Shown in pieces: positions 1-11,675 of a stretch of DNA of 64,000 bases (the first letter of the stretch is position 1; each line of letters begins with the position of its first letter). Made by a program: the position numbers and the translations under genes. The notes under the pieces are model-generated. The model did not search any database, was not told where the DNA came from, and was given only the letters and a program-made list of their open reading frames with translations. Source of the DNA: Coniferiporia sulphurascens (lineage: Eukaryota > Basidiomycota > Agaricomycetes > Hymenochaetales > Hymenochaetaceae); the NCBI GenBank assembly GCA_002794785.1, contig NBBA01000006.1:682001-746000 (forward strand), given 5' to 3'.

Positions 1-605
1 AATGCTGTAAAGATGCAGATCAAGTAGCATGGAAAGCTTTTAATATTGCATGTGCAACAGTAGGACAGAATGCAGGATATGATAACTGTCAAATTACATT
101 TGATCATACTACAAGGGAACAACAAGTGGTGGAAAGGTTAGAAGTAATAATTGAACATAGAGTGACTATGTTCTCATATCAATTGAATAGATATGTAATC
201 AGTGCTTACACAAGAACCAAGATTTATAATCAGCCACATAATGAATTATGTTATCAAAGGGCGGTTATTACATCAACCAATTATGCGGAAGCAGCACACC
301 AAATAGTTCACACTATCAATAAACAATTACAAGAACAACTATTCACATACAAAGCCAACTTCATAGCCAAAGGACACACAACAGTAGATCGAAAGGAACC
401 AAACCAAAGACAGGAGCTAGTACCAATAGATAAAGAAATTATAATACAATGGTTTAATGATGAACCATCATATAGAGTCACACCAGGGTATAGCAGGATA
501 ACAAATATAAACACTATAGGGCCTGAGGAGCTCTTTATGCCAGTAGATGATAGAACACCAGAACAAACCCCTTTCAACATATCAATGGAAATGAATCAAG
601 ATTAG
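1..605 (+). CDS. C-terminal part of an unknown LTR-element-associated protein (family A, copy 1)
   Basis: The frame is open from the left edge (codons from base 3) to TAG at 603-605, so the real start lies outside the window. I do not recognise a named domain. The N-terminal visible part has a motif of the form C-x-DA-x3-AWKAFN followed about 15 residues later by GYDNCQIT-x-DH. The same spaced motif occurs at 11,676-12,160 on the minus strand (W-EAFN, then GYTNCQVT-x-DH), so this is a repeated family. In both copies an LTR-like sequence follows downstream. This suggests a Gag-like or accessory protein lying next to the 3' LTR. A diverged host-gene relic is possible. Confidence 0.45.
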   Translation, partial: CCKDADQVAWKAFNIACATVGQNAGYDNCQITFDHTTREQQVVERLEVIIEHRVTMFSYQLNRYVISAYTRTKIYNQPHNELCYQRAVITSTNYAEAAHQIVHTINKQLQEQLFTYKANFIAKGHTTVDRKEPNQRQELVPIDKEIIIQWFNDEPSYRVTPGYSRITNINTIGPEELFMPVDDRTPEQTPFNISMEMNQD

Positions 606-748
606 TCTACGGTAATAAGTAACAAGCCACAACAAGATAAGATTAAGAAGGCTAGCATAATCGCTGAGCCACACAAGTATATCTAAGTGTTCGGCTAAGA
701 ATAGCTGATGGAAGCATGGTGATCAATTAGAAGACGCAATTGATGGGA

Positions 749-1073
749 GCCAAGTATAGCGCATTGTACAGCAGAACCAATTAGGAAATAAGGAGAAGCA
801 TTATAGGTATAGTAGTATCTGAGAATGGTTAACTTAGGTATTGTACTGTATGACTCGATGGAAACTAGGGGAAGGTTCTAGTAAGGATAAAGATAGCATG
901 GTAGGCTGTAGCCAAGTATAGCACATTGCACAGCAGAACCAATTAGGAAATCAGGAGAAGCATCATAGGTATAGTAGTACCCAAGACTGGTTACCTTAGG
1001 TATTATACTGCATGACTCGATGGAAACTTGGTGAAGGTTCTAGCATAAGATAAAGATAGCATGGTAGGCTGTA
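749..1073 (+). repeat. Two-copy tandem repeat of about 162 bp
   Basis: Unit 1 (749-910) and unit 2 (911-1073) both begin gccaagtatag and end near gatagcatggtaggctgta. They are roughly 90 percent alike by eye. The pair lies between the end of the family A reading frame and the putative LTR, so it probably belongs to the 3' untranslated part of that element. Confidence 0.8.
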
Positions 1074-1091
1074 GAACATACTGGAATAGAC

Positions 1092-1409
1092 TGTTGACTC
1101 ATAGGAAGCTAAGAATAGTAAATAGCATGTACAGGATTGTACTGGAACATTCCTATGACTTACAAACACATAGTGGTATGTAGTGGTACATACTAGAATG
1201 TAGTAAATAGACTACAACATGTAGGGTATAAAAGCCCAAAGTAAAATTGCAGTAAAAAGCAGTTTAATTCACTCTTGTCTCTTACCACCATCATCAGCTC
1301 TAACACTCTAGTGAGTGAGGGGTACTAAGCCTGCCCTAAACTAACTAGTATCATTGTGTGAATCTGTTATCACTTGTTTCTAACCCTTAATCAGGGAGCA
1401 AATCTAACA
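1092..1409 (+). repeat. Putative 3' LTR of the family A element
   Basis: The segment starts TGTTGACTCA and ends AAATCTAACA, giving TG...CA ends with weak inverted termini (TGTTGA/TCTAACA). It has a TATA box TATAAAA at 1227-1233. About 30 bases downstream comes CAGTTTAATTCACTCTT, which is shared with the LTR-like sequence at 10,877-11,310 on the other strand. No partner LTR is in the window and no clear polypurine tract precedes it, so the left boundary is uncertain. Confidence 0.4.
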
Positions 1410-1570
1410 GTTTACCCTCCCTCAGTCTACCGAAAATGATGTGTCAGGTCCACCCCCCAATCTGATTGAGAGGATTGGCAGAGTGACTCCAGAAGCTTGA
1501 GTGGCCCCAGAAGCTTACTTGATTTTGACATCCCTCTCCTCTGCTGTCATACCATCTTAAATCGAAGGAT

Positions 1571-2380
1571 TTGTTGACAGCAGAGAGAGTGTTGAGTCTT
1601 TTTGCACAAGACAAGGTCGCCTCAGGAATTTCCTCTTATGAAGTGCATGGGACTATGATGGAGGATATATTTTTGTCATTGATGAAAACCCATGAACAAG
1701 GCCTAAATGATGAACATGAGCTAGGACACACTATCAAGGAGGAAAGGGTGGAGACAAAGGATTCACTTAATTCTAACCCTTGAGCTCCGAAAATACTTCA
1801 ATTGGCAAACGGAAGAGGTCATTCAGTTTTCAGTCAGGCATTCACAATATTTTACAAGCGCTATCTTATCGCTTGCCGCAACTGCCTTATTCTTGTACTT
1901 TATCTGGTTATTGTGGTAGTAGGCTCATGTGTCCCTCTAGTTTTCCTGTCAGAATAAATGCCGCCACCTGCGTCAATGTCATTGACAATAGTTTAAGCAA
2001 AAACGGCGTGTCTTTGTTCTTCCCTTTATCGCCTCTGGAAACAGGTTCCTCACAGGGAAACACCACACTAGCATTACCGCCCAGTATAATTGCCACCCTG
2101 GGTCCTTCTGTGGACTCTCTGCAGACGACTAATAATCAGAGCAATGTCACTTTCATGAATGACATCAATCAAAACTTCCTGAATTTATTGCTTGGGGGTA
2201 TTTTGATGGACCTATCCTCTGGAAACTCATTGTGGTAGCGTGGGAGGCAAGCCCTCCAGGATCAATGGGACCGATTATGTTGAATTTCACAACAAATACT
2301 CTGTACAACAAAGCACTAAACTCTTCCAATCAAGAAACTGAGTGGATGTATTTGATGACAACCAACTGCTTGTAAGCCTA
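1571..2380 (+). pseudogene. Decayed ABCA-type ABC transporter fragment
   Basis: Frame 2 from about 1,571 encodes the end of a nucleotide-binding domain of the ABCA kind (YEVHGTMMEDIFLSL, the position where ABCA proteins have Y-x-x-x-x-TLEDVFL). It then has a TGA stop at 1,781-1,783. The same frame continues with FTIFYKRYLIACRN and a strongly hydrophobic stretch (about 20 residues, LILVLYLVIVVVGSCVPLVF), as expected for the first membrane helix of the second ABCA half. After a TAA the sequence shifts frame into an extracellular-loop-like region rich in N-x-T/S sites (to 2,238) and shifts again to about 2,380. At least one stop and two frame changes make it a relic. No upstream Walker A or signature motif is visible. 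Confidence 0.5.
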
Positions 2381-2542
2381 GGGGCTCACCACAATCACCC
2401 AACACAAATCCAACATGGCTGCTCTGCCCCGCTTGGCAGAGCCGATGTGTGTGTCATGACTCACAGTGCAAATGATGAGATCAAGTAATCAATATAAGCT
2501 CAAGACCTGCAAAACTTCGAACCACCGATAGAGCGCTTGCAA

Positions 2543-3046
2543 CTGCAAGGAATCCACAAGTCAATATTCAGTAACTAACAATTGTCTACTACACTCACTA
2601 TTAGGGAAACACTATACACCAACACGGCGCACAGGTTCTACCAGTGAAACAACTTAGGAAAGTGAGATGCAAGTTGACAAGGAGGGATCACACAGAGATA
2701 GTGGATATCCTAAGAGAACTCAACTGAGTTCCCCAGGTCTGCATTGGTTGCTACTTATACACATTTGACTACTTAAGGGCAGGTCAAATCTATAATAAAC
2801 TACCAATCAGAAGCGTGAAACAGTCATGATGCCATTACTATGTAATATGTCACCATACTGATGCAATATGGTGTCATTGCTCTAGAACCTTCTACTGTGA
2901 TGTCATAGATCTAGAACTATCTGTGCCTGCTTACTACTGATCAGATGAAGCATACCTAATGACTAATCCATCATTATATAATGAGAGATGAAACATGAAT
3001 CGAAAAATGTATATATCATAACACTCACCTGCAAGGAATCCACAAG
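2543..3046. repeat. 468-bp segment bounded by an exact 18-bp direct repeat
   Basis: The 18-mer ctgcaaggaatccacaag occurs at 2543-2560 and again at 3029-3046. The enclosed 468 bp (2,561-3,028) on the minus strand starts near TGTTATGATATATAC. It also contains a TATA-like GTATAAGTAG around 2,757, which resembles LTR or promoter sequence. It may be an insertion with a long target duplication or one LTR-like repeat. No coding capacity was seen. Confidence 0.4.
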
Positions 3047-5356
3047 AGGTCAAAAGTGGGAAACCTTGCTACAGCAAAAAGGAGGGGTTTATATAGAGCA
3101 AACAGAAATGTGGCTGTGCAACTATATAGTACCTATAAGCGTCCATCAGGTGACTGATTACTAACTACCATGTGACTGCTGATCATGTGTGCATATGTCA
3201 GGAATCCTAATGCAGTAAGTCAATGAATAATGATGGGAAAAATAAGTAAAAATATGGAAAATGATCGGAAAAATGGGGGGATTCCTGACAGCGTGGGAAC
3301 ACTGCTTGACACTGCCATGTCCCGACAAGCGGCGTCTATCAGCCGATGTGCGGGAAGCCGCTCCAACCCGATAGGCAGTACCGACATGCATGTCATACTT
3401 GGCACGTGACCAGTCAGACTCGTCGGCTTGGTGTGGGAAGGATTGGAATTGGTGCGGACTGTACAGAACCATCATTACATAATGTTCCTGCTATTCCTGT
3501 CTGCTTTCCATTACCTTTGTTGCCTCAGTCTATCTGACAGCAACAAAGGTGAGTAGTATTAGCATGGAATGTATGTAGTCTATCTGACAGCAACAAAGAC
3601 ACCTTTGTCCTTTCTGTCTTAGGCTGAACTTCAGTGTTGCCAACTTCTGGTTGGCTTCCACTGCTCTCTATAAACAGAAAAGAAAAGAAATTTTGAGTTC
3701 ACAGGTAATGACCATATTGAGAAGCTGATTCACCAGCATAACATTAAAACAGATGCCACAACTCGGCACCAACATGTAAAGCACAAATATAGTAAGAAAC
3801 CTGGCTCATTAAACAATAGTGTCAGTAAACTGTAGTATGTGACATTTATGTATGCAAAGATTGAACTTCATTGCACAAGTAAGGAATCTCTCTGTGTAAG
3901 ATACAGAACTCATGATTGCCTTAGCAGGCCATCAATCATAGACGGATAGGGACTCGGGTGAGATCGCATCATGAGGCTGTCTTCAGCAATGTGCAGGGTG
4001 GGCTCAGTCAAATGAAGCCAGTGAGGACAGTCCATACTAACTTTGTTATACAGAGTTGCTTAAATCTACTAGCAAAGCAAAGTAAAAAGTACAAACAGGC
4101 ATGGAATCTGTAAGCATTATTGATTGCAAGAGATAGAGAAGCACATGGAGAGCAGGGATTAGGAATCAAGAGCAAGTTTTTGGAGGAACCATCAACACAA
4201 AAACAAAAACATATACAAATGACCTTAGAGGAGGTTGAAGGCAGACCATGAAGGACAATCACAAAGGCTTTTGGGCTTTGCAATGCGACTGGGACAGCAG
4301 GGAAGTAGCTTAACTACAACTATCTCAGACATGATGGATATCAAAGTGACTGGCAGTACACAAGGGACCCTTTGTTTAAGAAAGTCAATTGAGAGCATAA
4401 AACCGATAAACAGACACACAAACTCACCAAACGTGTGAATGGGATGTGGTGGGTCTGCTTGCAAGAGCTGCTTCCTTGGGCAACAGTATAAGTCACTGTC
4501 AGGTGCAATTGGCTGTCACTTCAAGATCTGTGAATGGTCGACCTGTGTGAATCATCAGAATAGTAGGGCAGTATAGAGTAGTGAAGGCACTCACCTTATT
4601 AGCACTCGTAACAATGAACCCCCATACTTGTGCCTGCCCACGAGCAACGCTGTATGCTCACATAATGCATGGAACATAGGCTTGTTGCCATATGCAGCAT
4701 TTGAGAACCAGCAGATTTTGCTTGCTATGGGGTTTTGTCTTGCAATGCTTGGCTTTTGTGCCAGTCAGGGAGGTTTGAGGGCTCTTGCAAGGAGACACGC
4801 ACGCAAGGCAGCGGCAACACCTGACAGAAGACCGACTGTGGACATGGATGAATGGAGACAAAAGCTGGGGGAAGCATGTAGTCGGACCTAAAGTCATGTC
4901 GAAGTACTACATTAACATTACAAACAGGTGGTACTGTTGTATTAGGTCCAGATAGTGAATATGACATTAAGAGAATTATTATATTGTGCTGTATACAGCA
5001 CAATTGTGCACCCATTGTAGAATAATTTGAGCGAAATGCAAATGTCGAGCTTGCCCAGTGTACACTTTAATTAAGCGAATGTAAGTCTTGCATCTATATT
5101 ATAATTTAGGAAAGTTAGTCTTAATGAATATCAGATAAATGCCCTGGCCATCCTCTACATACCATCCATGTCGACATCAAATTAGATGGTGTACTTACGG
5201 AATTGAACCAGAGACGGTGTTAAAGCTTAACTGCAGAGTTTTATTTATAAATGTCTCTGCCAAATTGCGGTTCCTGGCCAGTAATGCATTCCCCCTTTTG
5301 TTGAGAGTCAATATGGTCCTCCACTTCCTTTGATTCTTGACAGACTCCTTATCACT
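3047..5356. other. Region with no recognisable gene
   Basis: Reading frames here are short, overlap on both strands and show no family motif. The only structure I can point to is a 22-base direct repeat (agtctatctgacagcaacaaag, near 3,527 and again near 3,577), the first copy being followed by gtgagt. It is probably decayed intergenic or transposon-derived DNA. Confidence 0.5.
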
Positions 5357-8300
5357 TCATATTTTTTCGAGTCGATTGAGGAACCACATTTCGCAGAATG
5401 AAGACCATTATCCACAGTTCATAGAACTGGTTTCCCAAACAGATGACTTTGGCCACCAAGAGGCCTGCTCGAATTGAGGTCCATATCCTACTTTCATGTC
5501 AGCATCATAGAAGTATGCTTTTGGCTATTACTCACCTGTATACATCTTGTATACACCACATATCAGATTTTCTTCCTTGTCCATGAGCACATCATCCCAC
5601 CATTCCATGCAGCCATCCCCACCAGTTTGAGTCTCATAAACTATACTGGCTGACTCTGATGCGGGTCCAGCCATGACCACTTCAACTGCATCCTCTGTTC
5701 TGAGGACTTCAATGACCAATTGCCATATGATGCCCCCTTTCATGATGGCAGCATGAGCATGGGGGTTCCCACAAATATAATCGAAAACTTTTCTCTCATA
5801 TGATACATAGTCTGTGGAATCTAGACTGGGGTCTTTTTGTCTCCAACCAAGATTGATGATTTGTTTTTCCTTTTCAATAGGCGTATTCACCACGTGGAGC
5901 CCGCAAACAATGGTTTTTATAGGAGCACCTCTCTCGACTAGATACTGACATAATTTCCAGACTTGATCATATTGTAGACATATGCATTCCAGAATGGTGA
6001 CAGGGTCTGTAATTGCAAGGACCCAGGGAAGTGTACTTTGTGCAACAGAATGAAAACAGATAATGTCAATGTCCTCTTGTACCCTTTGCCTCATGTTCTT
6101 GTTCCTGAAGTAACGATGATGTCTCAAGACCTCCACATGGAAATTAGCAAATGCACCATTTAGCAAGTAATCTGTGCTCACAGAGTTCAAGTTGTACAAG
6201 GAGGGCCGGATCCTTCTAGCATCCCCCTTACAATCTGATATACTGTCCAATAACTCTGCAACCTCCTGTTTCACTCGCTCAATGGTACTATCCTCTGCAA
6301 AATCGGAGCTGATATACATAAGTCGACAGGTTTCAGGCCAATCAAGATCTGAACAGTATGGGACGGATACAATGTCATGGGGTCCACAGTAACCATACCA
6401 TCTGTGGATTACAGAATAAACACTGTCAAATACCAGACTGTCTATGGAGTTGTCATGCAATGCATGTTCACACACATCTGTGAGGAATTCCCAAGGGCTT
6501 AAGAGCCTTTGTCTCTTATGTATCTCCTTCAGCAGGCAGGCATTATCAGTCATTGCACTCAGTCATATTATCGAGTGTATAGCAGAAATATCATCCGACT
6601 CATACCTGGGGTCGTTGTCGGATTCCTCAGCACATAATGGGCCCAACGGGTCAAATGCATCACATAGGTCCCATTCATTTCTGTAAGAATCATAATGCTT
6701 CTGGCTTGCAGTGTAAAGTTCCCATATATCATCCACCTCACCCCTGTGTTACAATTTTCCTTTACTTCTTCCCTTACTGCGCTGACTCACTTCCTCTTCA
6801 TCATCATCAGTCAGCGCAACTCCCCCATTTCTCTGCCTTACTCATCCTTATTCACCTTGCACCATAAGACGCCATGATGACGCCTTCTTGCACCATCATG
6901 ACGTGCTTTGCTTACTGATCACCATACTTGTATTACCAAGGCATTCCTTGAGTTTCCATGACCTTCCATAGTCTGGTAAACACACCTAACCAAGTCACTA
7001 CAGTAGCAAACACATAGAGTAGCATATAAGCATGTAACTTCAGTAGCACAAGCCCTAAGCTTGTGCTCTTTGTTCATACAAGCCCATTATCTGCTACCAC
7101 CAGTCTACTGTGTGCCACTTGGCCATTAGTCGCTTCGTCGTAACCCAACTCCGCTCAGAAGCACCTCGCGTCCACATCGTCGATCAGGAAGCCCCGCCGA
7201 TAATCACCTTCGACTTACGACATCTAGGAAGCCCCGTTGCCGTAACCATCAGCCTCGATGATCAGGAAGCCCCGACGTCGATCACCGTGTAACCGTTGAG
7301 CTTAACACCCTGCTTCTCAGACATCGCAAAAACTGTCCAGGTTTAACCTGCAGCCATTCGAACACTCTTGCGCCCTTCTTTCCCAGTAGTGTCTTCTTCA
7401 GCACTTCCTTCTCTCAAGCCAGATGTGCTTGGGTGCGACTTCATGTTTCAGTGAGCTCGTGCTTTTCGTTCTCCTGCTCACAGCATTTAAAGAACTCTTG
7501 CCATGTTTCTGCCACCCTCTGTCTGCTATTTGCATAAGGAATAAGGTGCTCCTCCTGAAAAGGAGGCTCATTGTCTGGCTGAGTGGGAAAATCATCTACA
7601 TTCTGTTCCATACAAAGGTGGACCTCCCTTGTATGAAGGAGGGGTTCGTCCAAGGGAGGGGGATGGTCGTCAGAATTATTTGCGATCAACTGATAATTTC
7701 GGAATTTCATCTGGTCTATTTCAGTGGGAGTGGGGCGAATTGCAGTCGACCACACATGCCCATGTAAAAAGTCGGTGTCCTTCATATCCCAGAAGAACCA
7801 CACTGGCATGCCCATCATGATGAATCCTTGTATTGTGTTTAAAAAATCGCAGGATTCCATTGTGATGAAAATCCCTGTACGACGAGTTTCAGCATCACCA
7901 ATCCGGCTCAATAAAATATCTTGAAGCCATGCTGTGTGAACACGGCCCGATCCTTGTAGGTCCCGAATCCATGAGTCTTCCTCCATATTCTTAGACTTCT
8001 TCACACACAACCTATGCATCATGATCAGGCAAGTAGTCTCCGCCATGAGGGGCAAAAACACATTGCATGCGCACTTTGTGACTGAGCGTGCATTTTTTCA
8101 AATCCAAAACATGATGGTCTCTTAGGCTGCTGGAATTGTAATGGCCATGTATTCCAATTATCTGGTAGCACATGATATAGGTGTGACAATAGGCCTATCA
8201 ATACATCCTCCAGCATTCTCCATTTTGCTTGCAAAGTCTTTTGAAGGTAGTAAACATCTCCACTATTATCAATAGGAAAGAGCGTCTTGGTTTCTGATAG

Positions 8301-8575
8301 TCACCCCAAGATTGGTCCTTCGAACATCGGCCTATGGGGCACCCATCCCAAGTGTGAATATTTGTTAGACACCCACACCATTGTTGGGATGTCCTTCATT
8401 CTGAGGCCCCCATCACTTTGCCTTGGGGGAACTTTTGGCATGTAGTTTGTGTTGTATGTCACAAACATTTGTCCATCTCAAACAAGAATTTTCTGCTTAT
8501 CTGGGAAGAGTGGTGGTAGAAAATAGTGTATAGATTGCATTTTCACAAAGTACTAGCACAGGGAGCAACTTTGCC
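5357..8575 (-). pseudogene. Large unknown gene (family B) split by a solo LTR
   Basis: This is a minus-strand gene of roughly 850-900 codons whose frame can be followed almost throughout. The N-terminal part lies at about 8,575-8,240 (PPLFPDKQ, NYMPKVPPRQSDGG) and continues to 7,441 with one frame change near 8,060 (MAETTCLIMMHRL, GMPVWFFWD, WQEFFKC). It runs in frame through two TGA codons to 7,313, is interrupted by the LTR at 6,747-7,307, and resumes at 6,746 (GEVDDIWELYTASQKHYDS, then NEWDLCDAF). The long open part follows at 6,553-5,536. A 48-nt intron (5,488-5,535, GTGAGT...TAG) leads to a last exon ending at 5,357 (QASWWPKSS, CEMWFLNRLEKI). I recall similar proteins expanded in Agaricomycete genomes but know no function. 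Internal TGA/TAA stops and the LTR make this copy dead. Confidence 0.7.
6747..7307 (+). mobile_element. Solo LTR, gypsy family 1, target duplication CCCTG
   Basis: This 561-bp LTR begins TGTTACAATTTTCCTTTAC and ends GTTGAGCTTAACA, matching the LTRs of the full-length gypsy element at 20,066-27,689. It is flanked by CCCTG at 6,742-6,746 and 7,308-7,312. Removing it with one CCCTG copy rejoins the family B gene in frame on the minus strand. It carries three copies of (A)GGAAGCCCC near its end and a TATA-like catataagc around 7,022. Confidence 0.95.
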
Positions 8576-9799
8576 TTATTTGCCTTGGAAGATGTTAAAA
8601 TTTACACTAAATTTTGTAATATCATATATTCAGTCATTCTCAAAAATTGATGATATATTATTAGTTTAAACAAACTTGAGATATATTTCCTCAGAATATT
8701 ATAATAAAAAACAGGGTTATTTTCATGGTCTTCTTTCCCAGGATACTGATAAAATGATTAAAATCACTGTACTTATATCACTGTGTAAATATTTTTAAAT
8801 CTACTTAAGGGTGTTTTAATAGCAAAGACTGTAAGCATTACCTTAATCTTTTTCAGGATCTTCATAGGCATATTACAGTATGTTTTATTAAAATACATGG
8901 CCTCTAAAGACTGAGGAAATGACTGTATATATATTCATAATATTTACTTCAGTCTTTTGGCTAGGAATATCTTATACAATATTCAAATAAAATATGGCTG
9001 TATGCTCATAATCTAATTTAATGTCTTTCATGCAAGTAAACCTTAACATATATTCAAATAAATATCAAGGTCATATTGCCTAGGGGATTCAAATCTTTTT
9101 GTACCATTTTTCAGGTTCATTGTTTAAAGAGACTTCAAATAAAGTCAAGTATAAGATTCAATTCCAAGCTGTTATACAATCTTCCACTTGAATAGACTTT
9201 GATTTTATTAGTTTTATTTGAATTCTCTTCAAACAATGAACCTGAAAAATGGTACAAAAAGATTTGAATCCCCTAGGCAATATGACCTTGATATTTATTT
9301 GAATATATGTTAAGGTTTACTTGCATGAAAGACATTAAATTAGATTATGAGCATACAGCCATATTTTATTTGAATATTGTATAAGATATTCCTAGCCAAA
9401 AGACTGAAGTAAATATTATGAATATATATACAGTCATTTCCTCAGTCTTTAGAGGCCATGTATTTTAATAAAACATACTGTAATATGCCTATGAAGATCC
9501 TGAAAAAGATTAAGGTAATGCTTACAGTCTTTGCTATTAAAACACCCTTAAGTAGATTTAAAAATATTTACACAGTGATATAAGTACAGTGATTTTAATC
9601 ATTTTATCAGTATCCTGGGAAAGAAGACCATGAAAATAACCCTGTTTTTTATTATAATATTCTGAGGAAATATATCTCAAGTTTGTTTAAACTAATAATA
9701 TATCATCAATTTTTGAGAATGACTGAATATATGATATTACAAAATTTAGTGTAAATTTTAACATCTTCCAAGGCAAATAAGGCAAAGTTGCTCCCTGTG
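8557..9799. mobile_element. Near-perfect 1.24-kb palindromic (foldback/MITE-like) element
   Basis: The left arm (8,557-9,125) and right arm (9,231-9,799) are reverse complements. I followed the match base by base in several blocks, and paired positions always sum to 18,356. The arms are about 569 bp and appear identical; the roughly 105-bp centre is only partly self-complementary. Ends are CACAGGGAGCAAC...GTTGCTCCCTGTG, flanked by TAG on both sides (8,554-8,556 and 9,800-9,802), a likely 3-bp target duplication. The element is AT-rich and non-coding, unlike its neighbours. The superfamily is not clear. A 3-bp duplication fits CACTA- or Harbinger-like mobilisation, while the internal CAGGG...CCCTG recalls hAT but no 8-bp duplication is present. 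Confidence 0.9.
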
Positions 9800-10876
9800 T
9801 AGGACACAGTTTGTAAAACTGTCCGCTTATTCAAGGGACTCTTTTGTACAAATTCCGGGTATCGGGTATGTTCCTCAGACAAGGGGGGGGAGGAGGGATA
9901 AACTATGACAAGAACACTAAGCCTGTGGTCCATTCAGATGCATAAGTCAAATACTCACAATAACAATTCCTCTGCCCACTGCAGCAAGCTGGCAGCAAAA
10001 ACACACCAGAGTGTTCTATCTACATCAGTCGGTTGTTAATATTGCGAGCATGCATTGTTCGATATATCATGTACTTACTTTCATCCCTCTAATGGCTCCC
10101 TTTCACCCTCATTTTTTCTCCCCCCTATAAGCATTTGCACCCTCCCCTTGCGATGCAATTTTGAAGTTGACACAGTAAGGCCGAAGTCAATGAAGCAATG
10201 AAGTCTTGAGGGAAGGAACGGTGCAGTCGTGTCGAGACAAATGAGGGGGAGTGGTAAGTGGCTATGCCGCTTCCTCTTGGCAAGTTGAACCAAGTTTCAC
10301 TTGAATTATGTATTCTTACCCAGCCTCACACAATGTCTCTCATGTCCATCCTTCATGCCCACTCCCTGCTGTCTCCCTCCCTCTCACCCTTCATCACCAT
10401 GGCCATTCCCATTTCCTTTGCCTCTGCCATGACATTGCCAACTCCATTTCCCCCTACACTGCCAGATCGATCATGATTGCTCTAAATTGCAGTCGCAGTG
10501 GCTGTACCACAGCGACTGTGCCGTCTACCTCCCACACTGCTCAAATGGATTGATGCTATCATCCTCAAGGATCATACATTGACATACAATCGCTAGCATT
10601 TATTCAACAATGATGGCTCAACATGTCAGCATATTCTCAAGATCACTCTCATGGCTACTCTACTGTGGCGACTGTATGGTGGCCTAGGGGTCTTCATTTA
10701 CCTTCTTCCCACACCGATGACTGCTATCATGTGCAGTTACAATGGGGGAGGAGGAGGAGGGAGGATGTATGGGCAAAGACTACAACAGTCTATCAGTCGA
10801 TACCATGATGGTCTCTGCTCAGACAAGGGCGATTTATTGCAATGGGAATGTAGGTAAGAATCCTTGGGATCAATAA
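9800..10876. other. Region with no recognisable gene
   Basis: A minus-strand frame near 9,930-9,800 could be an upstream continuation of the family B gene, since it is in frame with the N-terminal part once the palindrome is ignored (apart from a TAG at the junction). Beyond that I see only pyrimidine-rich low-complexity sequence (10,300-10,560) and short shadow frames. Confidence 0.35.
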
Positions 10877-11310
10877 TGTTAGGACCAAGGGTAACCATGG
10901 TTAGCCGATGGAACAAGTAGTCGAGATAGAGTTGAGGCGTGTGATTGAGTCAAGAATAAGTTGGTAGATGTTGGTACTTCGCTCAGGAGAAGTCTGAGAG
11001 AATTGAGAAGGTGAATTAAACTGGGGGTCTAGGCTGGTCTAGGCCCTCCTTATATACATGAAGAAGAAGCTCTGCTTGAAAGCGGATGCTCCACAAGGCT
11101 CTGCAGTTGGAGCTATGACGTCTCACAGTGCCATCATAAGCTCCACTGACTTGGAGCTGTGTACCAGTGCAAATGACCTCATTAGAGGATCATATGAGAA
11201 ATAACTATCTACGATTGGCCATTGGTGCTCCACTGAGCTCCACTGCACATCATGTGCTCCACTAGGCTCCACTAGGCTCCACTGAGCTCATAGGGACGTC
11301 ATATGGTATC
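10877..11310 (-). repeat. Putative LTR of the second family A element
   Basis: Read on the minus strand the segment ends ...GGTCCTAACA (plus-strand tgttagg at 10,877). It has TATATAAGG near 11,055, followed by CAGTTTAATTCACCTTCT, the same landmark as in the LTR at 1,092-1,409. The U3-like part holds degenerate tandem GTGGAGCCTA units (11,230-11,290). The outer boundary is approximate, perhaps at TGATACCATATG near 11,310. It lies just downstream (minus sense) of a family A coding copy. Confidence 0.4.
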
Positions 11311-11675
11311 ATAATGACTTCACCATGACGCTTAGGCTGTGCGCATCGCCCCACTGTTCTGCACGCTACCCTGTAGTCTTATGTGCCAGTGGCTTAATGT
11401 TGAGATGCTGCCTAACAGCTTGATGATTGGTAAGTCATTAACTTGTCTTGTTGGCCTCCTGTACTGGTTCCTTCATGTTGTCTTGTTGTATTGGACACTT
11501 TGCCATTTTAGAGTTTGTGGCTGGCTTTGGTAAGCGCTTCAGTTCCTGCCGAGTGTGGCTTAATCGCATAATGCGATATTGGCTAAAGGTCCATAGGCAG
11601 GTACCTTTCGGTTGGTGTCCTGTCGTCAATCACATTGTCCGGCGGTTCGTTAATGTGGTTTATCCTAGCGATACA

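Noticed and set aside
3161..3537. Overlapping 60-104 residue frames on both strands
   Set aside because: They overlap each other, have no motif, and composition is no different from surrounding non-coding DNA.
4628..4891. 87-residue plus-strand frame with an Arg-rich C-terminus
   Set aside because: An opposite-strand frame of similar length covers the same bases, and I see no family motif, splice context or neighbour supporting it.
8557..9799. hAT-type element based on CAGGG...CCCTG inner ends
   Set aside because: The 8 bases on either side of CAGGG (tactagca and tgtaggac) do not match, whereas TAG flanks CACAGGG on both sides.
10258..10857. Several 60-80 residue frames rich in Ser, Pro and His
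   Set aside because: They arise from pyrimidine-rich low-complexity sequence; frames overlap and none resembles a protein family.
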